Positions 14,359-22,205 of a stretch of DNA of 24,956 nucleotides are shown in pieces (position 1 is the first letter of the stretch; the number at the start of each line of letters is the position of its first letter). Origin of the DNA: a virus. Where the stretch lies: positions 1-24,956 of the IMG/VR virus record IMGVR_UViG_3300013132_004237; one strand, given 5' to 3'. The notes under the pieces are model-generated. The model saw only the letters and a list, made by a program, of their open reading frames with translations. It searched no databases and was not told the origin of the DNA. Position numbers and translations under genes: made by a program.

Positions 14359-17300
14359 ATGACTTTTGTAATAATTAATGACCCAATAGGTGGATTATCA
14401 TCTACCGTTAGATGCGGGTCCAACAATAACGCAAAATCGGCATATTCTACCGTGAGTGGTGGATTACAAAATACTTCGTCTGGAAAGTACTCAACAATTT
14501 CAGGCGGTTATTTGAACTCAACAACTAAAGATTACTCAACAATTGCTGGTGGGTTATTTAACACAACCACAGATTTATTTGGTACTATAGGTGGTGGATC
14601 AAGAAATACAGTCCAAAAAAATTATTCCACAATTTCTGGTGGTTTTTCTAATACAACTAACGGATGTTTTTCTACTTTAGTTGGTGGTAGAAACAACATT
14701 GCTCAATCTAATTATTCCACAATACTTGGTGGATGTAATAATATTGCAAATGGTATCGGATCTATGGTGTATGGTTTTGATAACGTGGCAAATGGTATAA
14801 ATTCTGTGGTATTAGGTGGTTCTAATATCGTAGGAAATAACAACGACACTGTATATGTTCCTTATTTAAATATTTCTTTTTTACAGACTGGATCTTCAGT
14901 AAATAATTTAGGTATTGATATCACTGGAAATGTAGTTGCTAGTGAATTACAACCGGATGTTTACATTACAGGTGGAACTATAGACTACAACACAGGGGAT
15001 TTAACTTTGAACAATAACAACTCAACTTCTGTTGTGATTTCTGGGTTTGAAAACACTTACTCGACTGGAGGAACTTTTGTTTCAAACACATTAACAATCG
15101 AAAATAATGATGGATCTTCATTTAATGTCACAGGATTTACTTCTGGAGGGGGGTGTGGATACGAATCGGTTTCATACATGGAACTACAAGATTTGGTAAC
15201 CGGTGGAACTCTTACTCAAGGTTCTTATTATTTAATTAATGATTTCCAAACTTGTTATGATCAACCAGATTTTAATTACAATGGAGATCCAATAACAACC
15301 CCAGAAACATATCACGTATCAGACATCGAGCAACTTGTTGTGTTTGCAACATCTGAACAAAGTTTTTCACCATTTGCATTTAGCATTTCACATCCTAACG
15401 ACAAAATAACATATGATTTTTCATTTAACACAACCGAAAATACTGGAAGTCCTGCTAAAGGAAGAATTACAGAAAGAATTGACGAGTTTAACAATAGAAC
15501 AGATTACGATCACAGATCAATATTATTTAAAAGATATAAAAGTTATTTTCAAGACGGTAATATCAATGGTAGAATAATTGAAATGAATAATGGTCTTGTA
15601 ACAGGATTAAATACAAACTTTACGGGTAATTTAATTACTGGAGATACAATTTTTATTATGTCACAAATCCCGATGATGTATGAAGTAATAAGTATTGATT
15701 CTGTAAGTGGGATGACAGTTGCAGGTTTTAACTATCAAAACTTTTCCGATCCTTTTGGTTTTGAGTGCGAATTAATGTTACCTTCAGGTTTAGAACCTAT
15801 AAGTGGGACTTTATATTATTTTAACGATGTTGGTAGTAATGAAATTATTGACGGTGGTGATGACATGTATGATGGTGGAAATAGAATCTATACAGACTTA
15901 TTTAGTAATGTCCCATATACCCACACACAAATGACCGATCCGCCTGTTAATGAATTAAACCAAGCGGTATTTGGTGACTTTGTTTATGATGGTACGGTAC
16001 AAAGTGGTGATACGTATTTTAATTTAGGGTCCACTTATTTTACAAATTCTTACCCTGGACTTTTTGTTATGAGTGCTTATGATGTTGAAATTACCGATTT
16101 CGAGATAGATGGTAATTTGGGTGCTGATGGTGATGGTCAGGCAGATACTTACGATTACACATTGACTTTTAGTGGAATTGATTACTCTGTTTATTGTAAA
16201 AGAGTATGGGGTGCTCAAGATCCATCTGTTAACCACATTTATATTGTTGATACGATTAATAATAATATTATACATAACATTGGTTTTTCAACAAATGATG
16301 ATTTAGATACAATTTCAAACTTAACAGGAGTTACTCAATTACATTATTTATTATTTGCACTCGCAGGGGGAGTCAAACCAACAAACACCCAAATTGAAAA
16401 CGTGGTTGAAAGTTATTTGACTTTAATTGAACCAACAGATATAAACATTACTTTATCTAATTTGAATTCAAACTTCACAGGGGTAACTTCTAATTTACCA
16501 GAAAATAATTCGGCATACAAATCTTTAAATTACAAACAAACCAATTTAACAGGAGATACCGAAAGTTTTGTTGAGTATTTAACTTTTCAAACCCTTTCAG
16601 ATGATATAATTAATAACTATATTGGAAATTATGCTAACACATATAATTGGGATAATAATTCATTTCTACTATCAAATAATGTTTTTTATGGTAATTTGGA
16701 TTATGTAAATAACACTTTTGGAAATTCTTGTTTTAATAATACATTTGATGACGATTGCACAAACAACATTATTGGTAATTTCTTTTATAATAATACCACT
16801 GATGATGATTTTGATGATAACCTAATTGGTAACAACTTTCATGACAATTATATTACCGCAAATTTCCGAAGAAATAGAATTGGTGATAATTTCAATAATA
16901 ATACTATTATAAACGGTTCTTTTGACAGAAATGACATTGGTAATCAATTTGAAAATAACGTAATAACTGATGGGGATTTTGAAAATAACAAAATAGGAAA
17001 CGTTTATGACAATAATATTATAAATTCTGATTTTTATAAAAACGACATAGATAGCGAATATAATAATAACAGAACATACTCTCAGTTTTACGGAAATCAA
17101 ATTGGTAATGGATATAATGGGAATAAAATATATTCACAATTTTATGTGAACAATATCAGTGAACTTTTCAATAATAATATAATTGGTGACCAAAATAGTA
17201 TTGTATCTTCGAATTTTTACGGAAACAAGATTGGAAACTTTTTCGAATCAAATACCATTACAACTAGTTTTTATGAAAATGAAATACTTGATTATTTTTT

Positions 17301-17727
17301 AAGCAATACCTCTTCTGGAGATTTCTACAAAAACAGTGTAAGTAATGATTTTCAAAATAACACATTGTTAGGAATATTTGCTTACAACAAAATTGGTAAT
17401 AATTTTACTACTAACAATATCGGTGATGGTTTTGGATATGGTATTAGTACAAGTCAAGGAAATGTAATTGGAAATTATTTTTACAACAATACAATTGGTG
17501 AATATTTTTATAATAACGTGGTTGCTGATGGATTTTATTCAAACACAGTTGTTGATTTTTTCCAATTAAATGATGTTAGGGTCTCAATTTTCTCGACTGA
17601 TTTTAGTAGTGCTACACATGTTTATGGGGATTATAATTGTACTTTATTTAAAAACTCAATACCTTTATCAAGATTGTCTTACTATGATGGTGCCGACTTA
17701 TTACAAATTACAAATGTTGACGCATAA
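14359..17727 (+). CDS. Large repeat adhesin or fibre-like protein, 1122 residues
   Basis: Probable surface fibre or adhesin. Residues about 29-160 hold eight to nine 15-residue repeats of the type YSTISGGxxNTTxxx, like the coils of a left-handed beta-roll in trimeric adhesin heads. A middle part (about 270-750) contains GSYYLINDFQTCYDQPDFN and a region with RTDYDHRSILFKRY, a domain seen in some phage and giant-virus proteins. Residues about 755-1085 hold around thirty F/Y-x-N-N-x-I-G repeats of 9-10 residues (FENNKIGN, FYKNDIDS), which should form a parallel beta-helix. This second part is unusually rich in Asn, Tyr and Phe. There is no catalytic motif, signal peptide or chaperone tail that I can see. 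Lying between terminase and portal, it is a likely virion host-contact or whisker-type protein; that role is inferred. Confidence 0.82.
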   Translation: MTFVIINDPIGGLSSTVRCGSNNNAKSAYSTVSGGLQNTSSGKYSTISGGYLNSTTKDYSTIAGGLFNTTTDLFGTIGGGSRNTVQKNYSTISGGFSNTTNGCFSTLVGGRNNIAQSNYSTILGGCNNIANGIGSMVYGFDNVANGINSVVLGGSNIVGNNNDTVYVPYLNISFLQTGSSVNNLGIDITGNVVASELQPDVYITGGTIDYNTGDLTLNNNNSTSVVISGFENTYSTGGTFVSNTLTIENNDGSSFNVTGFTSGGGCGYESVSYMELQDLVTGGTLTQGSYYLINDFQTCYDQPDFNYNGDPITTPETYHVSDIEQLVVFATSEQSFSPFAFSISHPNDKITYDFSFNTTENTGSPAKGRITERIDEFNNRTDYDHRSILFKRYKSYFQDGNINGRIIEMNNGLVTGLNTNFTGNLITGDTIFIMSQIPMMYEVISIDSVSGMTVAGFNYQNFSDPFGFECELMLPSGLEPISGTLYYFNDVGSNEIIDGGDDMYDGGNRIYTDLFSNVPYTHTQMTDPPVNELNQAVFGDFVYDGTVQSGDTYFNLGSTYFTNSYPGLFVMSAYDVEITDFEIDGNLGADGDGQADTYDYTLTFSGIDYSVYCKRVWGAQDPSVNHIYIVDTINNNIIHNIGFSTNDDLDTISNLTGVTQLHYLLFALAGGVKPTNTQIENVVESYLTLIEPTDINITLSNLNSNFTGVTSNLPENNSAYKSLNYKQTNLTGDTESFVEYLTFQTLSDDIINNYIGNYANTYNWDNNSFLLSNNVFYGNLDYVNNTFGNSCFNNTFDDDCTNNIIGNFFYNNTTDDDFDDNLIGNNFHDNYITANFRRNRIGDNFNNNTIINGSFDRNDIGNQFENNVITDGDFENNKIGNVYDNNIINSDFYKNDIDSEYNNNRTYSQFYGNQIGNGYNGNKIYSQFYVNNISELFNNNIIGDQNSIVSSNFYGNKIGNFFESNTITTSFYENEILDYFLSNTSSGDFYKNSVSNDFQNNTLLGIFAYNKIGNNFTTNNIGDGFGYGISTSQGNVIGNYFYNNTIGEYFYNNVVADGFYSNTVVDFFQLNDVRVSIFSTDFSSATHVYGDYNCTLFKNSIPLSRLSYYDGADLLQITNVDA
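14443..14830 (+). repeat. 15-residue (45-bp) coding repeats, YSTISGG type
   Basis: About eight to nine tandem protein repeats, each starting Y/F-S-T-I/V-x-G-G and having N at position 10. The period is a strict 15 residues for the first seven, with the last ones shortened by a residue. DNA copies are diverged (recurring words such as tactcaacaatt), so selection on the fold rather than recent duplication keeps the pattern. Confidence 0.85.
16620..17615 (+). repeat. Asn-rich beta-helix coding repeats (F-x-N-N-x-I-G)
   Basis: About thirty imperfect repeats of 9-10 residues, most simply paired into coils of about 19 residues with alternating IGN and non-IGN halves. At DNA level this gives recurring attggtaa and aataat words. 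The pattern is continuous and in frame. Confidence 0.85.
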
Positions 17728-17783
17728 ACTAAAGTAAAAATTGGAGTATTTAATTTTAGAGTTTTATTGTTAAGTTTTTTAAT

Positions 17784-19598
17784 ATGGAAGAAAATAAGAA
17801 ATTAACCGTTTGGCAAAGATTATCCAAAACCTTTGGACCTAATTCGTTGTTGGGTCAAGATATACCAACTTATAGGTTTGATAAGAAAGAACTATTAAAA
17901 ACTAGAGATAAAAATCAATACGAAAAAGAATTACTCCAGTCTCAACAATCTTTATTTCTATCTAATCAATGGGCCAAAATTGAGAGTAATCTATATACTC
18001 AAGCAATTTACTATGAACCAACTAGATTAGCGTCCTTTTACGATTACGAATCAATGGAGTTTACCCCAGAAATTTCAACAGCATTAGACATTTACGCTGA
18101 AGAATCGACAACACCAAATGAAGATGGTCACGTATTATCTATTTATTCCGAATCAAAAAGAATTAAGGCCATATTGGCAGATTTATTTAATAATACTTTA
18201 GATATCAATACAAACTTACAAATGTGGATCAGAAACACATGTAAGTATGGCGATAATTTTGTGTATATGAAATTAGATCCAGAAAAAGGTATTATTGGTG
18301 CGGTTCAATTACCCAACATCGAAATCGAAAGATTAGAGAGAGGTATGAAACCAAAAACACAAAACACTGAAGTCAAAACTGACGAAAAAGGTTTGAAGTT
18401 TAACTGGAAAGAAAAAAATATGGAATTTAATAGTTGGGAAGTTGCACACTTTAGACTATTAGGTGATGATAGAAAATTACCATATGGTACATCAATGTTA
18501 GAAAAGGCAAGACGTATTTGGAAACAGCTTGTTTTGGCCGAAGATGCAATGTTAATATACAGAACATCCAGAGCTCCTGAAAGACGTGTGTTTAAGGTAT
18601 TTGTTGGTAACATGGATGACAAAGATGTCGAGGCTTATGTTCAAAGAGTCGCCAACAAATTCAAAAGAGATCAAATTGTTGATAATAAGACCGGTAATGT
18701 TGATTTAAGATTTAATCAAATGGCGGTTGACCAAGACTACTTTATTCCTGTACGAGATGCTACACAAACAATGCCAATAGAAACATTACCTGGTGGTACA
18801 AACTTATCTGAAATTGCAGATATCGAATATATCCAAAAGAAACTTGTAACCGCATTGAGAATACCTAAAGCATATTTGGGTTTTGAAGAACCAGTTGGTG
18901 ATGGAAAAAATCTATCATTATTGGATATTCGTTTTGCAAGAACAATCAACAGAATTCAAAAAAATATTTTATCAGAATTAAATAAAATTGCAATTGTACA
19001 TTTATTCCTTTTAGGATTCGAAGACGAACTTCAAAACTTTACATTAGGGTTAAATAATCCATCTAAACAAGCAGATCTTCTAATGGTTGATGTTTGGAAA
19101 GAAAAGGTATTATTATATAAAGATTTGGTTTCTGAAATTCCTAATTCAATTGCACCTACTTCAGCAACTTGGGCTAAAAAACATATATTTGGATTCTCTG
19201 ATGAAGACATTAAATTAGATGTACAAAGAATGAGAATGGAACGAGCAGTTGCCGCTGAATTAACAAATACCGCAACAATTATTTCACACACAGGTATGTT
19301 TGATCAAATAGACAAATTATATAAAACTGTATCTGGAGCTACTGAAGGAGCTGCGGCTGAAGGTGGAGATGAAGGATTAGGAGGTCTAGGAGGACCACCA
19401 TCACCACAATCAGGACAAAAATCACAACCATCAGGACAACCACAAGGGACAGAACCTGGAGGACCGGCCGGGGGTCTTCCGGAAAACAAAATAAATTTGG
19501 AAAAATTAATTTTAGAATCTGAAGAAGACGACTTTTTTCAACGAAACGGATCTTTAGGTGAAATGGAAAAAGAATTATTGCGAATATTGAAAGATTAA
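17784..19598 (+). CDS. Portal protein (gp20-like)
   Basis: Dodecameric portal vertex protein that nucleates head assembly, docks terminase and lets DNA in and out. It is 604 residues against 524 for T4 gp20. Family signatures are YEPTRLASFYDYESMEFTPEI split over about residues 77-97, the DIYAEEST segment, and the strongly conserved block LPYGTSMLEKARRIWKQL followed by EDAMLIYRTSRAPERRVF (about 251-275). IPKAYLGFEE lies in the crown/stem part. The extra length is a Gly/Pro/Gln-rich linker (about 525-570) and a charged C-terminal helix ending KELLRILKD, perhaps a contact for scaffold. The 56-base spacer ahead holds only a weak promoter-like TATTTAAT (17747-17754). The start has no Shine-Dalgarno sequence. 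Confidence 0.96.
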   Translation: MEENKKLTVWQRLSKTFGPNSLLGQDIPTYRFDKKELLKTRDKNQYEKELLQSQQSLFLSNQWAKIESNLYTQAIYYEPTRLASFYDYESMEFTPEISTALDIYAEESTTPNEDGHVLSIYSESKRIKAILADLFNNTLDINTNLQMWIRNTCKYGDNFVYMKLDPEKGIIGAVQLPNIEIERLERGMKPKTQNTEVKTDEKGLKFNWKEKNMEFNSWEVAHFRLLGDDRKLPYGTSMLEKARRIWKQLVLAEDAMLIYRTSRAPERRVFKVFVGNMDDKDVEAYVQRVANKFKRDQIVDNKTGNVDLRFNQMAVDQDYFIPVRDATQTMPIETLPGGTNLSEIADIEYIQKKLVTALRIPKAYLGFEEPVGDGKNLSLLDIRFARTINRIQKNILSELNKIAIVHLFLLGFEDELQNFTLGLNNPSKQADLLMVDVWKEKVLLYKDLVSEIPNSIAPTSATWAKKHIFGFSDEDIKLDVQRMRMERAVAAELTNTATIISHTGMFDQIDKLYKTVSGATEGAAAEGGDEGLGGLGGPPSPQSGQKSQPSGQPQGTEPGGPAGGLPENKINLEKLILESEEDDFFQRNGSLGEMEKELLRILKD

Positions 19599-19600
19599 TA

Positions 19601-19608
19601 TATTTATA
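19601..19608 (+). promoter_or_regulatory. Candidate phage promoter core TATTTATA
   Basis: Exact TATTTATA, 21 bases before the ATG at 19622, in the short spacer after the portal stop. The spacing equals that before the terminase gene. Confidence 0.45.
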
Positions 19609-19621
19609 AAATAAACTAATT

Positions 19622-20338
19622 ATGAAATTCGGTCTTCTAAAAAGTAAAATAGAAAAATATTTAGTTGAATCTTACAAAGGAAAAAATTTCAAAGATTCAA
19701 TGTTTGTCTTTGATGAATTAATCTTGAAGAATAAAAATTTATCCAAACTTTTTTATTTATATGATGAATTATCATCGAACAAGTCATTAAGTGAATCAGT
19801 TGCAAATCAATACATAAACGAATCTATTACCATATTCGAAAACACAATAAATAAAATTTCTAAAAATCAGATTGATGAAATTCAATTGTGGGTTGGTCAT
19901 GTAATAACTAAAAACAACTATTGTGACATAGACAACCTATTTTCATCAAATGTATTAACTCTTGAAAATAAAATAGAAAGTAGAAAAGTTATCTTAGAAA
20001 ATTTGAAAAAGTCGTCAATCAAAGAAGATCTTATTGAAAATGTTAGTTTGAACACTTTAGTTGAGGCGGCAAATAAAACGGTAAATAACTATATTAATGG
20101 ATTAGATCCATCAAGTAAAAAAAGACTACTTAAAGTTTTATCGGAAAGTGATTCTAAATTACAAACAAAATATGAAATATTAAAAGAATCAGTTGTTGAG
20201 AAATTAGAGGATCTAAAATCTAATGAATCAGAAACTGATGTGATTAGTAGAATCGATGAAACAATTCAAAAATTATCAAATGAAGAATACAACAAAATTG
20301 AATACTTTAAATTGTTCGAATTGAATAAAAATCTTTAA
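19622..20338 (+). CDS. Helical protein in the prohead-core gene position
   Basis: 238 residues, almost entirely predicted helix, with charged coiled-coil-like stretches and many Lys, Glu, Asn and Ser residues (for example KIEKYLVESYKGKNFKDSM near the start and LEDLKSNESETDVISRIDE near the end). I do not recognise the family. It lies between portal and prohead protease, where T4 has the small prohead core genes 67 and 68, and T4 core proteins are also helical and charged. A core or portal-associated role is thus plausible from order alone. Its stop overlaps the end of the minus-strand bS21 gene by four bases. Confidence 0.72.
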   Translation: MKFGLLKSKIEKYLVESYKGKNFKDSMFVFDELILKNKNLSKLFYLYDELSSNKSLSESVANQYINESITIFENTINKISKNQIDEIQLWVGHVITKNNYCDIDNLFSSNVLTLENKIESRKVILENLKKSSIKEDLIENVSLNTLVEAANKTVNNYINGLDPSSKKRLLKVLSESDSKLQTKYEILKESVVEKLEDLKSNESETDVISRIDETIQKLSNEEYNKIEYFKLFELNKNL

Positions 20339-20523
20339 TTATTATTGTTGAATTTTTTCTGAACGTAGGCGGCCTTTTTATTTTGTTGTCGTTTGACAAC
20401 AGACTTTTTAGTAAATTCTCGTCTATCGTTCAAAATTGAATTTTGTCTGGTTTTGATAACCTTACTTTTTAATTCCTTTATCGCCCTTTCGATATCGTTT
20501 CTTTTTACTTTTACAATTAACAT
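20335..20523 (-). CDS. rpsU: Phage-encoded ribosomal protein bS21
   Basis: 62 residues matching bS21 over the whole length: MLIVKVKRNDIERAIKELKS at the N-terminus, then RREFTKKSVVKRQQNKKAAYVQKK. The MLIV start, the REFTKKSV block and KKAAYVQ are characteristic of Bacteroidota bS21. It should bind the small-subunit platform near the 3' end of 16S rRNA. In Bacteroidota that site, with bS18 and bS6, hides the anti-Shine-Dalgarno sequence, which fits the A-rich, Shine-Dalgarno-free starts of this phage. The tail is NNNN instead of the usual charged end. It runs against the surrounding head genes, has a TAAATTTG (-7 type) element upstream, and overlaps the convergent gene by four bases. It may swap into host ribosomes to favour phage messages; that effect is inference. 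Confidence 0.92.
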   Translation of the reverse strand: MLIVKVKRNDIERAIKELKSKVIKTRQNSILNDRREFTKKSVVKRQQNKKAAYVQKKFNNNN

Positions 20524-20558
20524 ATACTTTTGAATAGTTTTATATTTGATATATACTT

Positions 20559-20566
20559 CAAATTTA
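20559..20566 (-). promoter_or_regulatory. Bacteroidota-type -7 element for bS21 (TAAATTTG)
   Basis: On the minus strand TAAATTTG fits TAnnTTTG and lies 35 bases before the bS21 start codon. I see no good TTTG at the -33 position, so the promoter call is tentative. A TATATTTG on the + strand at 20541-20548 fits the same consensus for the other direction. Confidence 0.35.
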
Positions 20567-20610
20567 CGTATTTTTTCTAAAAATAAACTATTTAAGTATG
20601 AAAAAGTTTT

Positions 20611-21078
20611 ATGAAAAAAGGCAAAACCTCAAAAATAAGTGGTTTTAGAACTTCAAAAGTAACTTACGGAACTGTTGATTCCAAAGAATTTAAATCACTC
20701 TATTTAAACATCCAAACCTGGGTAGAACCCAAAAAAGTGGTTGACAACTGGCAAAGACTTGTATTAAACACAAATCGGTCCATCAAACATTCAGTTTATA
20801 ATAATTTAGATAAATCAATGTTTGACGACAAATTTATTGTAGATATGGATTTAAGAACCAGTGGATTACAACCCAAAAAAAAATCTTTTATGAATTTAGA
20901 AATAAATTTATTTTTATCACAAGATATAGATTTCAAATCTGTAAAATTAAAAAGATCATTAAAAAAATTAACCAAAGATATTTATGATAATGTTTTTATA
21001 AAAAACGAAAACTTCAAATTTTATCTCACCAAAAACGGCAACACCAAAAAAACTATTATAAAAACCGAACTTGTTTAA
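20611..21078 (+). CDS. Hypothetical protein, 155 residues, basic
   Basis: Not recognised. It is a lysine-rich protein with alternating strands and helices: SKVTYGTVDSKEFKSLYLNI near the start, DKFIVDMDLRTSGLQPKKKS in the middle, and KLKRSLKKLTKDIYDNVFIK then FYLTKNGNTKKTIIK at the end. There is no signal peptide or membrane segment. An ATG at 20598 is out of frame and gives only a short peptide, so the start at 20611 is preferred. It sits between bS21 and the prohead protease. Its position and basic character would suit a head-assembly factor or nucleic-acid binder, but no motif supports either. Confidence 0.72.
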   Translation: MKKGKTSKISGFRTSKVTYGTVDSKEFKSLYLNIQTWVEPKKVVDNWQRLVLNTNRSIKHSVYNNLDKSMFDDKFIVDMDLRTSGLQPKKKSFMNLEINLFLSQDIDFKSVKLKRSLKKLTKDIYDNVFIKNENFKFYLTKNGNTKKTIIKTELV

Positions 21079-21086
21079 TATTTATA
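21079..21086 (+). promoter_or_regulatory. Candidate phage promoter core TATTTATA (prohead protease)
   Basis: Exact TATTTATA, 26 bases before the ATG at 21105. It begins right after the stop codon of the previous gene. Confidence 0.45.
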
Positions 21087-21104
21087 AAAAAATAAATAAC
21101 GAAC

Positions 21105-21833
21105 ATGAAAATATTAGGACCCAACGAAATTGGAAAAGGTATTCTTGTCGAATACGATGCCGGATATATAAATCCAATGGATAGAAGAAATCTGGATTTA
21201 ATTAGAGAAAACAAAACTTTTTTGGACTACTCAAAACCTTTTGAATTCTATGCGGTTCTTCAAAAATATAATACCGCAAATAGAAATGGTAGAGTGTATC
21301 CTGAAAAGATATTAAAAAGAGAAGCCGACAATTATAAAAAAATGATTGATAAAGGTGTTGCGTTGTCAGAGTTGAATCACCCAGAATCTTCTTTGATTGA
21401 TTTGGATAGGGTTTCACACGCAATTACTGAAGTATGGTGGGAAGGTCCGGTTCTTCTTGGTAAATTGAGATTATTGACAAGCCCCGGTTTTCACGAAAGA
21501 GGTATTGTTTCAACAAAAGGTGATTTAGCCGCTAACTACCTTCGTCAAGGAGTTACATTAGGTATTTCTTCTCGTGGAGTTGGTTCACTTAAAAAAGTTG
21601 GTGACCAAAACGAAGTCCAAGATGATTTCGAATTAATTTGTTTTGACTTGGTATCATCTCCATCCACACCTGGAGCTTACTTATTTGTTAATAAAGATGA
21701 TAGAATGAAATTTGAGGAAAACTTGGGTGAAGAAAAAAATATAAATTTGGAAAGAGCCACTGGTATGAATACAAGTTCGATTGATAAAACCAAAAGTTTA
21801 ATGGATAAATTATCCGCATTTCTTGATAAATAA
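21105..21833 (+). CDS. Prohead core protease (gp21-like)
   Basis: Serine protease of the T4 gp21 type (herpesvirus-assemblin-like fold), 242 residues, that cleaves scaffold, capsid and itself during head maturation. Signatures are NRNGRVYPEKIL (60-70), the catalytic His in SELNHPES (H92), the catalytic Ser in LGISSRGVGSL (S155 or S156), and the following FDLVSSPSTPGAYLF (180-194). The C-terminal 45 residues (after NKDDRMKFEENLGEEKN) are charged and probably removed by self-cleavage. It lies in the T4 order portal - core - protease - scaffold - capsid. A likely cut site is visible in the capsid protein (INE/A, residues 58-61). Confidence 0.95.
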   Translation: MKILGPNEIGKGILVEYDAGYINPMDRRNLDLIRENKTFLDYSKPFEFYAVLQKYNTANRNGRVYPEKILKREADNYKKMIDKGVALSELNHPESSLIDLDRVSHAITEVWWEGPVLLGKLRLLTSPGFHERGIVSTKGDLAANYLRQGVTLGISSRGVGSLKKVGDQNEVQDDFELICFDLVSSPSTPGAYLFVNKDDRMKFEENLGEEKNINLERATGMNTSSIDKTKSLMDKLSAFLDK

Positions 21834-21869
21834 TATTTTTAGTATTATACTTTTTTTAAAATTATAATT

Positions 21870-22085
21870 ATGGAACAAGGAGAAAAGTATTTTGTGGCAA
21901 AAATTTCATCAGATTCAGTAGATAACGAAACTGGTCGTGTGAAAAAATTGAAAGAAGAAAAGTTAGTGTTGGGATATAGCCCAACTGATGTGGAAGCAAA
22001 AGTTACAAAGGTTTATGAAAATTACAATATGGATTGGAGAATCACTTCGATCACAGAAAGTAAAATCGATGAAGTAATCGAGTAA
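21870..22085 (+). CDS. Small protein, DUF4494-like
   Basis: 71 residues: KYFVAKISSDSVDNETGRVK, then EKLVLGYSPTDVEAKVTKVY, then a strand and SKIDEVIE. The order (strand, K-rich turn, a Y/S-x-T-x-x-E-A-like segment, helix, final strand) resembles DUF4494, a small family common in Bacteroidota genomes and their phages and of unknown function. The similarity is judged by eye and is moderate. The gene starts 36 bases after the protease stop and ends just before a terminator, so it is likely the last gene of the protease transcript. Confidence 0.7.
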   Translation: MEQGEKYFVAKISSDSVDNETGRVKKLKEEKLVLGYSPTDVEAKVTKVYENYNMDWRITSITESKIDEVIE

Positions 22086-22107
22086 TTATTTAAGTTTATT
22101 TTAATAT

Positions 22108-22138
22108 AAAAGGGATGACGAAAGTTGTCCCTTTTTTT
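22108..22138 (+). terminator. Intrinsic terminator between protease and scaffold units
   Basis: AAAAGGGATGAC (22108-22119) pairs with GTTGTCCCTTTT (22124-22135), with two G-T wobbles, around a GAAA tetraloop. It is followed by more T residues. It separates the protease/DUF4494-like transcript from scaffold and capsid. Confidence 0.85.
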
Positions 22139-22174
22139 TATATAAATAAAATTAATTTTTTTTAAAGTTCAAAG

Positions 22175-22182
22175 TATTTATA
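22175..22182 (+). promoter_or_regulatory. Candidate phage promoter core TATTTATA (scaffold)
   Basis: Exact TATTTATA, 31 bases before the ATG at 22206. TATAAATA, the T4 late core sequence, also occurs at 22141-22148 right after the terminator, so two possible starts exist in this spacer. Confidence 0.45.
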
Positions 22183-22205
22183 TTAATAAAATCCAAAAAG
22201 AATAA

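Noticed and set aside
20598-20650. ATG at 20598 as the start of the gene at 20611
   Set aside because: It is 13 bases upstream and out of frame, and gives a peptide of about 17 codons.
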